Source: Paracoccus marinaquae
GTDB lineage: Bacteria > Pseudomonadota > Alphaproteobacteria > Rhodobacterales > Rhodobacteraceae
DNA: 43,210 bases
Assembly: GCF_018860165.1 (NCBI RefSeq)
Contig: NZ_JAHKNG010000032.1
Span: forward strand, 1 to 43,210
Direction: 5' to 3'
Shown: in pieces, positions 36,386-43,210 of the stretch
How the letters are laid out: the number at the start of each line of letters is the position of its first letter
Position numbering within the stretch: position 1 is the stretch's first letter
Notes under the pieces: model-generated
What the model was told of the DNA's origin: nothing
Database searches by the model: none
The model's input: only the letters and a program-made list of their open reading frames with translations
Position numbers and translations under genes: made by a program

Positions 36386-37153
36386 ATGAAGACGGCAATC
36401 GTAACCGGGGCGGCACGGGGCATTGGCCTCGCCACGGCGAAACTGTTCGCGTCCGAGGGCTGGCAGGTCGCGATGATCGACCGCGACGGCCCGGAACTGG
36501 CCAGGGCCGTGCCCGAGGTCGCGACCGGCTTCGGCATCGACTGCGACATCTCGCAGCCCGATCAGGTCGCGGCGATGGTCGCAGGCGTGCTGGACCGGAC
36601 CGGCCGCATCGACGCGCTGGTGAACAATGCCGGCGTCGCCGATTTCGGCCCGATCGAAGAGACCGATTTCGCCCGCTGGCGGGCGGTCATGGCGACCAAT
36701 CTGGACGGCACCTTCCTGGTCAGCCAGGCCTGCATCCCGGCGCTGAAGGAACGCGGCGGGGCGATCGTCAACATCGCCTCGATCTCGGGGTTGCGGGGAT
36801 CGACGCTGCGGGTCGCCTATGGCACCTCGAAGGCGGCGGTGATCCAACTGACCCGTCAGCAGGCGGCGGAACTGGGCGAATACGGCATCCGCGCGAATTG
36901 CGTCGCCCCCGGCCCGGTGCGCACCAAGCTGGCCATGGCCGTCCACAGCCCCGAGATCATCGCCGCCTATCACGACGCGATCCCGCTGAACCGCTACGGC
37001 ACCGAGGAGGAACTGGCCAATGCCATCGTCTTTCTGGCGGGCGACAGGGCCAGCTATATCTCGGGGCAGGTTCTGGCCGTCGATGGCGGCTTCGAGACCA
37101 CCGGCGTCGGCCTGCCGGCCCTGCGCGGGCAGAAGGCCGGGCGGGACGGCTAG
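36386..37153 (+). CDS. Short-chain dehydrogenase/reductase
   Basis: This 255-residue classical SDR has the cofactor motif VTGAARGIGLATAKLF at the N-terminus, NNAG in ALVNNAGVADFG, the catalytic Ser/Tyr/Lys in NIASISGLRGS..VAYGTSKAAV, and the C-terminal SGQVLAVDGGFE. The substrate is unknown. A GGGGGAA lies eight or so bases before ATG 36386. It follows sqdB by 77 bp and may share its transcript. Its stop overlaps the convergent ppx stop by four bases (CTAG). Confidence 0.9.
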   Translation: MKTAIVTGAARGIGLATAKLFASEGWQVAMIDRDGPELARAVPEVATGFGIDCDISQPDQVAAMVAGVLDRTGRIDALVNNAGVADFGPIEETDFARWRAVMATNLDGTFLVSQACIPALKERGGAIVNIASISGLRGSTLRVAYGTSKAAVIQLTRQQAAELGEYGIRANCVAPGPVRTKLAMAVHSPEIIAAYHDAIPLNRYGTEEELANAIVFLAGDRASYISGQVLAVDGGFETTGVGLPALRGQKAGRDG

Positions 37154-38685
37154 TCCAGCACCAGCGGCTCGGCCCCCATGGCGCTGCACAGCGACTTGAA
37201 CCGCGCATGGGCGACCTCGCCCATCAGTTCGCGCCCGGTCGCGGTCAGCTTGAGTTGCAGGGTTTTCTTCTTCGGCAGGTATTTCAGCACTGCCGCGTCC
37301 TGCGGGTCGTCGATGGCGAACATCGCCCCGAAGCGCATCGCCTTGCCCAGAATCTCGGCATCCTGAAGCTCGGCCTCGTCGAGCAGCGAGAACAGCGGCG
37401 CCATCGGCGAATTCGCCCGGCTGTTCTTGTAGCGGTGCAGCAGCGCCAGCCCCAGAAACACCCGCTCGGGGTGGCTCAGCGCGGCCATGTTGGCGCGGGT
37501 GACATTGTCGAAACAGGCCTCGGCGCGGTATTCGGGATGGGCGCGCCAGGTGGTGTCATGCAGCAGGCAGGCAGCGCGCACGAGGCGATCCCGCTGCGGC
37601 GACAGATCGCCATAGATCGGCAGCAGGAACTCGTAGAGCTTTCGGCCGAAGCCGGGCATCCGCGCCATCTGCCGTTCGGAAAAGCGGGCGGCCTCGATCA
37701 GCGGATCGCGCCGGCGCAGGCGTTCTGACATATGCTCGAACAACAGCCCCTCGCGGATGCCGTAACTGGAGGTCGCCAGTTCGGCCGGCTTGAAGGCCGC
37801 GATCAGTTCGGCGAGGACCTGCGAGGCCAGCGGGACCAGTTCCATCCGCGAGGCGGAAATGCCGACCCGGCCGCGCAGATCGTTCAGGTCATTGGCGGCG
37901 ATCCAGTCGATGGTCTCCTCGACCGATTTCGGCGTCATCCGGTATTCGTGCAGCACGATCATCGGATAGCCGCGCCGCTCCATGTCGAGGCGGGCGATGG
38001 CCCGCCACGAGCCGCCGACCAGATAGATGCGGTCGTGATCCGTGCCCAGCCGGGCGACCAGATCGGCCATGATCCCGCGGATATGCTTGCGCAGCCCGTC
38101 CTTGCCGCCCTTGACCTGCTGCAGCCGGAACGGGCCCAGCTGCGAGCTGGCGCGGCGCCCGACCTTGCCATCGGCCACCTCGGCCAGTTCCATCGAGTTG
38201 CCGCCGATGTCGCAGACCAGCCCCTTCGCATCGGGCCAGCCCAGAAGCACGCCCTGCGCCGACAGCCGCGCCTCTTCCTCGCCGTCGATGACATGCAGCT
38301 TCAGCCCGGTCTCGCGCTCGACCCGCTGCTGGAAGGCCGGGCCGTCCTCGGCATCGCGCACGGCGGCGGTCGCCACGCAGGTCAGCGGCTCGATATCCAT
38401 GCCCTTGGCCAGCGCGGCAAAGCGGCGCAGCGCGTTGAATCCGCGCTCGACCCCGGCCGGGTTCAGCCGCCCGGTCGCGGCCATCTCGGCCCCCAGACCG
38501 GCCATCACCTTCTCGTTGTAGAAATAGGCCGGCGAGCGAGCGGCGCCGTCGAACACCACCAGCCGGATCGAGTTCGAGCCGACATCGACCACGCCGACGC
38601 GCGACAGCGCCCGCTTGGGCAGTTTCTCGAAGGTCCTGCCGAAAGGCTCGACCTGCCTGCCCGAGGTTGTCAGCACGCCGTTCAT
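37150..38685 (-). CDS. ppx: Exopolyphosphatase (Ppx/GppA family)
   Basis: Ppx removes phosphate from polyphosphate ends; relatives hydrolyse pppGpp. The 511-residue protein has the actin-like ATPase domain with VGVVDVGSNSIRLVVFDG, TAAVRDAEDG, VIDGEEEARLSAQGVLLGW, VCDIGGNSMEL and YLVGGSWRAIA. An HD-like C-terminal region follows (ACLLHDTTWR). ATG 38685 has a GGAG eight bases upstream. A TTG at 38745 overlapping the ppk stop (TTGA) is an alternative start. It lies directly after ppk, so synthesis and breakdown of polyphosphate are genetically linked. Confidence 0.93.
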   Translation of the reverse strand: MNGVLTTSGRQVEPFGRTFEKLPKRALSRVGVVDVGSNSIRLVVFDGAARSPAYFYNEKVMAGLGAEMAATGRLNPAGVERGFNALRRFAALAKGMDIEPLTCVATAAVRDAEDGPAFQQRVERETGLKLHVIDGEEEARLSAQGVLLGWPDAKGLVCDIGGNSMELAEVADGKVGRRASSQLGPFRLQQVKGGKDGLRKHIRGIMADLVARLGTDHDRIYLVGGSWRAIARLDMERRGYPMIVLHEYRMTPKSVEETIDWIAANDLNDLRGRVGISASRMELVPLASQVLAELIAAFKPAELATSSYGIREGLLFEHMSERLRRRDPLIEAARFSERQMARMPGFGRKLYEFLLPIYGDLSPQRDRLVRAACLLHDTTWRAHPEYRAEACFDNVTRANMAALSHPERVFLGLALLHRYKNSRANSPMAPLFSLLDEAELQDAEILGKAMRFGAMFAIDDPQDAAVLKYLPKKKTLQLKLTATGRELMGEVAHARFKSLCSAMGAEPLVLD

Positions 38686-38741
38686 GGCAAAGGCTCCTGC
38701 TTGCGCATCGGGTCCGTTAATGACCGCTGATGCCGCGTCGG

Positions 38742-40907
38742 TCAATCCGGGGAATGGGTCAATGCCGGCACGTCACGCGCCCCGGCCGTCCCCCGACCCG
38801 AAAGTGACGGATTTTCCATGAAGAAACGATGACAGTTGAACAGATCGTCGCGCCCGTCCGGCAGATAGCGGATATAGCGCCCGTCCGGGTGCAGAAGCCA
38901 GCTTTGCGCCTCGTCGGCCATGTTCGCGGCCATAATCTGGCTGACGATCTGCGCCTTCACCGTGTCGTTGTGGCATTCCACCAGTGTCTCGACCCGCCGC
39001 GACAGGTTCCGCCCCATCCAGTCGGCCGAGGAAAAGAACACCCGCGCCCTTCTGGACGGCAGGCCAAAGCCATTGCCGAAACAGACGATCCGGGAATGTT
39101 CCAGATAGCGGCCGATGATCGACTTCACCCGAATATTCTCGGACAAGCCCCTGATTCCGGGGCGAACTCCGCAGATTCCGCGAATCACCAGGCTGATCTT
39201 TACCCCGGCCGCGCTGGCGGCATAGAGCGCCTCGATCACGTCGCGCTGGATCAGCGAATTCATCTTGGCCCAGATCGCCGCCGGCCGGCCCTGACGCGCA
39301 TATTCCGCCTCGCGCGCGATCAGCGTCAGCAGCGTCTCCTTGAGGTCGATGGGCGAGATCGCCAGATTCTCGAGGTTGTCGGGCTGGACATAGCCGGACA
39401 GGTAGTTGAACACCTTGGTCGCATCGCGCCCCATCGCCGGATCGCAGGTGAACAGCGACAGGTCGGTATAGATGCGCGCCGTGATCGGGTGATAGTTGCC
39501 GGTGCCATAATGGGTATAGGTGACCAGATTGTCGCCCTCGCGCCGGACCACGGCGCTGATCTTGGCATGGGTCTTGTAGTTGACGAAGCCATAGACGACA
39601 TGCGCGCCGGCCCGTTCCAGCCGGCGCGACTGGCGGATATTGGCGGCCTCGTCGAAGCGGGCCTTGAGTTCCACCAGCGCGGTGACCGACTTGCCGGCCT
39701 CGGCCGCCTCGCACAGGGCCTCGACGATCGGGCTGTCGCGGCTGGTGCGGTAGAGCGTCTGCTTGATCGCCAGCACGTCGGGATCGCGCGCCGCCTGCTG
39801 CAGGAAGCGCACCACCATGTCGAAGGTCTCGTAGGGGTGGTGCAGCAGCATGTCCTTCTGCCGGATCGCCGCGAACATGTCGCCGTGATGGTCCTGCACC
39901 CGTTCCGGCACGCGCGGGGTGAAGCCCGGCCACAAGAGGTCGCGGCGGTGATCCAGCACCAGTTCGCGCAGATCGGCCATGCCCAGAAGGCCCTCGACCT
40001 CGACCACCTCGTCGGGGTTGACCGCCAGTTCGTCCATGATCAGCCGGCGCAGGCGTTCGGGCGCGCCCGAGGTGATCTTCAGCCGGATCACGCTGCCGCG
40101 GCGGCGGCGTTTCAGCGCCGTCTCGAATTCGCGGACCAGATCCTCGGCCTCTTCCTCGACCTCCAGATCGCTGTCGCGCAGCACCCGGAAGGCGCAATGG
40201 CCGGTATCGCGATAGCCCGGGAACAGGCTCGACAGATACATCAGCAGCAGTTCTTCCAGCCGCAGGAAACGCTCGCCCCCCGGCAGGCGGATGAACCGCC
40301 CCAGCTGGGTCGGGATCGGCAGCAGCGCCTGCATCTTGCGGCCGTCGGTCTCGCGCGCCAGTTCCAGTGCCAGCGAGAAGCCGGCATTGGGGATGAAGGG
40401 AAAGGGATGCGCCGGGTCGATGGCCAGCGGCGACAGCACCGGCAGGACCTTGGCCTCGAAATAGCGCCGGCCGAATTCCTCGTCCTCGGGCGTCAGGCGG
40501 TCGCGCGTCAGGATGACGATGCCGGCCTCTTCCATCTCGCGCTGGAGGCGGTTCCAGACGCCCTGCTGCGCCCCCATCAGGCGGCGGGCATCGGCATTGA
40601 TCAGGGCCAGCTGCTCGGCCGCGGTCCGCCCGTCATCCGAGGGCGTGGTGTTCCCCTCGCGCACCAGTTCGCGCAGCCCGGCCACGCGGACGGTATAGAA
40701 CTCGTCCAGATTGGTGGCGCTGATCGAGATGAAGCGCAGCCGTTCAAGCAGCGGCACCCGCGCGTTGCGCGCCTCGTCCAGAACCCGCCAGTTGAAGCTG
40801 AGCCAGCTGATCTCGCGGTTGAAGAAGCGCGCCGGCCCCTCGGGCACGCCGTCCGGCAGGTCGCTGGCTTCGGGAAAGGGGGTTCGGAGGTAATCGGCCT
40901 GGGTCAT
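38742..40907 (-). CDS. ppk: Polyphosphate kinase 1
   Basis: PPK1 reversibly makes polyphosphate from ATP. The 721-residue protein has the N-terminal domain (FFNREISWLSFNWRVLDEA), the head domain, and two phospholipase D-like C-terminal domains. The autophosphorylated His447 is in VNYKTHAKI and the second catalytic His604 in YLEHSRIVCFGNG. Length is as expected. It lies between hdaA and ppx on the same strand, 28 bases after hdaA, in the perM-hdaA-ppk-ppx order that I recall from Caulobacter. Confidence 0.97.
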   Translation of the reverse strand: MTQADYLRTPFPEASDLPDGVPEGPARFFNREISWLSFNWRVLDEARNARVPLLERLRFISISATNLDEFYTVRVAGLRELVREGNTTPSDDGRTAAEQLALINADARRLMGAQQGVWNRLQREMEEAGIVILTRDRLTPEDEEFGRRYFEAKVLPVLSPLAIDPAHPFPFIPNAGFSLALELARETDGRKMQALLPIPTQLGRFIRLPGGERFLRLEELLLMYLSSLFPGYRDTGHCAFRVLRDSDLEVEEEAEDLVREFETALKRRRRGSVIRLKITSGAPERLRRLIMDELAVNPDEVVEVEGLLGMADLRELVLDHRRDLLWPGFTPRVPERVQDHHGDMFAAIRQKDMLLHHPYETFDMVVRFLQQAARDPDVLAIKQTLYRTSRDSPIVEALCEAAEAGKSVTALVELKARFDEAANIRQSRRLERAGAHVVYGFVNYKTHAKISAVVRREGDNLVTYTHYGTGNYHPITARIYTDLSLFTCDPAMGRDATKVFNYLSGYVQPDNLENLAISPIDLKETLLTLIAREAEYARQGRPAAIWAKMNSLIQRDVIEALYAASAAGVKISLVIRGICGVRPGIRGLSENIRVKSIIGRYLEHSRIVCFGNGFGLPSRRARVFFSSADWMGRNLSRRVETLVECHNDTVKAQIVSQIMAANMADEAQSWLLHPDGRYIRYLPDGRDDLFNCHRFFMENPSLSGRGTAGARDVPALTHSPD

Positions 40908-40935
40908 CGTCTCTCGTGTCGGGATGGGCGCGCGA

Positions 40936-41625
40936 TCATGCGTCGGCGCGCACCGGATTGTCCAGCAACGCGGCGGCGAGGCGCCGTGTCACCGGACCCT
41001 TCTGCGCCATCGCGGCCCGGTCCAGCGCCGCCACCAGCCGCCGCGCCTGACCGAGATCGCGGTCCATACGCAAGACCAGCCAGTCGATCAAGCCCGCAGA
41101 GACCGCCAGTTGCCGGTCGGCGAACAGCTTCACCAGAACGGCGGCCATCAGCGCCTCGTCGGGCGGGCCCAGCCGGACCTGCGGCATCGCGTCCATGCGC
41201 GAGCGCAGGTCGGGCAGCACCAGCCCCCAGTCGCGCGGCGCATGCCGGGCGGTCAGCAGCAGCAGGCAGTCGCGCGCCCCGCAGAGGTTCCACAGGTGAA
41301 ACAGCGCCTGTTCGGCGCCGGCCGCGCGGCCCGCGCGGTCGGCATCCTCGATCACCAGCGCGCCGCCCTCGGCCGCCAGATGATCGGCGGCCTCGGGGCG
41401 CAGCGCCGCGGCCTTGACCCGCCGGGCGCCGTTCTCGGCCGCCCAGAAGGCCGCCAGATGGGTCTTGCCCGCCCCCTCGGGCCCGATCAGCAGCATGCGT
41501 CCCTGCGGCCAGCCCTGCGGCTGATCCAGCGCAGCCATCGCCGCGGCATTGGCCGCCGCCGGCAGGAAATCGGCCCGCGAATGGGCGGGCGGCGTGGTCA
41601 GATCGAGGGTCAGCTGGCGTGACAA
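40936..41625 (-). CDS. hdaA: DnaA-related replication regulator HdaA
   Basis: HdaA works with the DNA polymerase sliding clamp to inactivate DnaA-ATP after initiation. The 229-residue protein has the clamp-binding hexapeptide QLTLDL at residues 4-9, Walker A GPEGAGKT (48-55), Walker B ALVIEDAD and a sensor region ending in DLGQARRLVAALDR. It begins with TTG at 41625; this start is needed to keep the clamp motif, which supports it. It lies nine bases after the upstream permease gene. The rare TTG start may keep its level low. Confidence 0.9.
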   Translation of the reverse strand: MSRQLTLDLTTPPAHSRADFLPAAANAAAMAALDQPQGWPQGRMLLIGPEGAGKTHLAAFWAAENGARRVKAAALRPEAADHLAAEGGALVIEDADRAGRAAGAEQALFHLWNLCGARDCLLLLTARHAPRDWGLVLPDLRSRMDAMPQVRLGPPDEALMAAVLVKLFADRQLAVSAGLIDWLVLRMDRDLGQARRLVAALDRAAMAQKGPVTRRLAAALLDNPVRADA

Positions 41626-41634
41626 GGCGCGGGC

Positions 41635-42858
41635 TCAGTCGCGGCCGGGCGGAGGGGCGCCGGCCGACTGGGTGCCGGTCAGGCGGGCCTCGTCATGGAC
41701 CGCGGCCAGGGTCCGGTCGGCATCCTGCCGGGCCTTGCGCAATTCGGCGGCGACGGTGCCGCGCGGCGCGATCTCGACCAGCAGCGGCGTCTCGGCCTGC
41801 GCAGGCACGCCCTGCCCGGTATAGAGCGCGCTTTCGCGGTACATCTCGATGGCAAAGCGCGCCAGCACCCCCAGCCCGGCGGCCAGCGGCACGGCGGCGA
41901 CCATGCCGACAAAGCCGAACAGCGATCCGAAGACCGACAGCGCCAGAAGCAGCCAGACCGGATGCAGCCCGACATGGCCGCCGACGATCTTGGGTTGCAG
42001 GTAATTGCCCTCGACCACCTGCCCGGCGGCGAAGATGGCGATCACCGCGCCGATCCAGACCGGATCGCTCCAGAAGCTGAACAGGGCCACGCCGATGGCC
42101 GTCGCGCCCCCGATCAGCACGCCGACATAGGGGATGAAGGACAGGATCGCCGCCATCATGCCGATGAAGAAGCCGAAGGGCAGCCCGACCAGCATCAGGG
42201 CGATGGAATACCAGGTGCCGAGGATCAGGATCACCAGCCCCTGCCCGCGCACGAAGCCCGACAGCGCCCGGTCGATCTCGCGCGAGAGGCGGCGCAGCAC
42301 GGGCGCATGTTCGCGCGGCAGCAGCGAATCGATCTTCGCCACCATCCGGTCCCAGTCCAGCAGCAGGTAGAAGGCCACCACCGGCACGATCACCAGGATC
42401 GCGATGGCGCTGATGGCGCCGCCGACCGAACTGAGCACGGTCTGGGCGATATTGCTCCAATGCTCGCCCATGGCCCGGCCCAGATCGGTCAGCGCCGTGC
42501 CGAGGGTGCCGCCGGCGGGCAGCAGGTCGGGAAAGCGGGCGCTGAGGAAGGCGCGGCCCTGCTCGATCATCTGCGGCGCGGTCTCGATCAGGGCGGCGGC
42601 CTGGCGGATCAGCACCGGCACCACCAGCAGGATGACGGCGGCGAAGATCAGCACCGCGCCGACGGTGATCACCACCACCGACATGAGCCGCGACAGCCCG
42701 GCGCGTTCCAGCCGGTCGGCCACCGGATCCAGCAGATAGGCGACGCCGGCGCCGAGGATGAAGGGCAGGATCGCCTGCCCCAAGAGCCACATCACCGCCA
42801 GCAGCACCGCCGCCGCGATGCCCCACCATTTCAGCTGCTTCTGGACCGGGATGCGCAT
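41635..42858 (-). CDS. AI-2E/PerM-family membrane transporter
   Basis: This 407-residue inner-membrane protein has about eight helices and the family segments FILGAGVAYLLDPVADRLER near the N-terminus, GTWYSIALMLVGLPFGFFIGMMAAILSFIPYVG, and EGNYLQPKIVGGHVGLHPVWLLLAL. Some relatives export autoinducer-2 or exchange Na+/H+; the substrate here is unknown. The last 50 residues are a hydrophilic cytoplasmic tail. AGAGGAC lies upstream of ATG 42858. It heads the perM-hdaA-ppk-ppx operon. Confidence 0.9.
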   Translation of the reverse strand: MRIPVQKQLKWWGIAAAVLLAVMWLLGQAILPFILGAGVAYLLDPVADRLERAGLSRLMSVVVITVGAVLIFAAVILLVVPVLIRQAAALIETAPQMIEQGRAFLSARFPDLLPAGGTLGTALTDLGRAMGEHWSNIAQTVLSSVGGAISAIAILVIVPVVAFYLLLDWDRMVAKIDSLLPREHAPVLRRLSREIDRALSGFVRGQGLVILILGTWYSIALMLVGLPFGFFIGMMAAILSFIPYVGVLIGGATAIGVALFSFWSDPVWIGAVIAIFAAGQVVEGNYLQPKIVGGHVGLHPVWLLLALSVFGSLFGFVGMVAAVPLAAGLGVLARFAIEMYRESALYTGQGVPAQAETPLLVEIAPRGTVAAELRKARQDADRTLAAVHDEARLTGTQSAGAPPPGRD

Positions 42859-42923
42859 CGACGGTGTCCTCTGTGATCTCGGGCTGTATGTGCCGGCTTG
42901 GCGGCGGGGTTGCAAGGGCGGGG

Positions 42924-43121
42924 TCAATCGGGCTTTGGTGGCGGGGTGTAGGCGTCGGGATCGGCACGCCAGCGGAGCCATTCGTCGTCGAAGGTGGGCG
43001 TTCCATCAAATGGAGACGGCGGAAACTCCCATTTCGGCCAGTGCCACGGCGGGGTCACGCCGGGCGGCAGGATGACGCTGGCAGGGAGTGTCAGGAACTC
43101 TGTGTATCTGATCCGGCCCAT
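42924..43121 (-). CDS. Small ORF fused to the IS end; probable truncated native gene
   Basis: The 65-codon frame starts at an ATG inside the IS256-type end, so its first 12 codons are IS-derived; native sequence begins at 43083. The native part is Trp/Pro-rich (PPWHWPKWEFPPSPF) and ends in RADPDAYTPPPKPD. I do not recognise the family. It is most likely the 3' part of a gene cut by the IS, but an expressed hybrid small protein is possible because the frame stays open across the junction. Confidence 0.4.
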   Translation of the reverse strand: MGRIRYTEFLTLPASVILPPGVTPPWHWPKWEFPPSPFDGTPTFDDEWLRWRADPDAYTPPPKPD

Positions 43122-43150
43122 GCAGTTTCAGATACTCAAGCGGCGAAGCG
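43084..43150 (-). mobile_element. IS256-type right end, second copy, inverted to 127-193
   Basis: These 67 bases are the exact reverse complement of 127-193. They start with GGGAGTGTCAGGAACTCTGTG at the outer end (the first 20 bases are the likely terminal repeat) and include the end of the transposase gene. Unlike the left copy, this one continues as intact transposase sequence to the window edge. The two copies point into the window. Confidence 0.7.
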
Positions 43151-43210
43151 CTCGCCGAACATTATGGCGAACTGGTTGCGGGCCGCAAACCATTCCCGGA
43201 CGTTTCGGCC
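43136..43210 (-). CDS. IS256-family transposase C-terminus, partial
   Basis: The last 24 codons and the stop are present; the rest lies beyond the right edge. The peptide includes VREWFAARNQFAIMFGERF, matching the C-terminal W..A.NQFAI.F.ERF block of IS256/mutator-type transposases. The gene reads leftward, toward the 42-kb interior. Confidence 0.7.
   Translation of the reverse strand, partial: GRNVREWFAARNQFAIMFGERFAA

Noticed and set aside
38829..41417. 862-codon open frame on the plus strand opposite ppk and hdaA
   Set aside because: Shadow frame; both minus-strand genes carry full catalytic motifs.

Overview
The window looks like chromosomal DNA of a high-GC alphaproteobacterium of the Rhodobacteraceae, most likely Paracoccus or a close relative. 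This rests on the GC-rich codon use, the proteins I recognise (HdaA, DUF6489, SqdB, ChoXWV, BetIBA, a KpsE/KpsM/KpsT export set) and their local order. Both edges lie in insertion sequences. A 67-bp IS256-type end at 127-193 recurs inverted at 43084-43150, and the right edge cuts through a transposase gene. The window is therefore probably one assembly contig that stops at repeated elements.

Layout. 1-2013: IS debris, pheS, and a broken IS5-type transposase where pheT might be expected. 2128-5385: a DUF4177-like protein, then a divergent metal-resistance pair (MerR-type regulator and Zn/Cd/Pb P-type ATPase) with a classic 19-bp-spacer promoter. 5405-8323: haem genes hemC and hemE (divergent) and a DMT exporter. 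8338-12271: an orphan two-domain iron-type ABC permease, an unknown sulfotransferase-like protein and an AGE-family sugar isomerase. 12494-16575: apt with a flavin reductase, a GNAT protein, EcsC, a thioesterase and a CHAD protein. 16616-22202: fatty acyl-CoA ligase, thioesterase, a 3-hydroxyisobutyrate dehydrogenase-like enzyme and a penicillin-acylase-like protein that has lost its nucleophile serine. 22281-24835: purN-purM, DUF6489 and a MaoC-like hydratase.

25040-31807 is a complete choline-to-glycine-betaine module: betI-betB-betA on the minus strand diverge from choX-choW-choV on the plus strand. The shared control region holds a palindrome overlapping a -10 element, presumably the BetI operator. 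An unusual 11-bp periodic GTGCA repeat lies just before betA. 31820-36308 holds a capsule-type export set (kpsM divergent from kpsE-kpsT) followed by a UDP-sulfoquinovose synthase gene. 37150-42858 is the perM-hdaA-ppk-ppx cluster, linking polyphosphate metabolism with a replication-control gene; the CHAD gene at 15715 is a possible polyphosphate partner.

I see no CRISPR array, tRNA, rRNA, prophage or recognisable defence island. The most interesting signals are the pseudo-acylase, the 11-bp repeats before betA, the export genes beside sqdB, GC hairpins that embed stop codons, and the IS-bounded, rearranged context.
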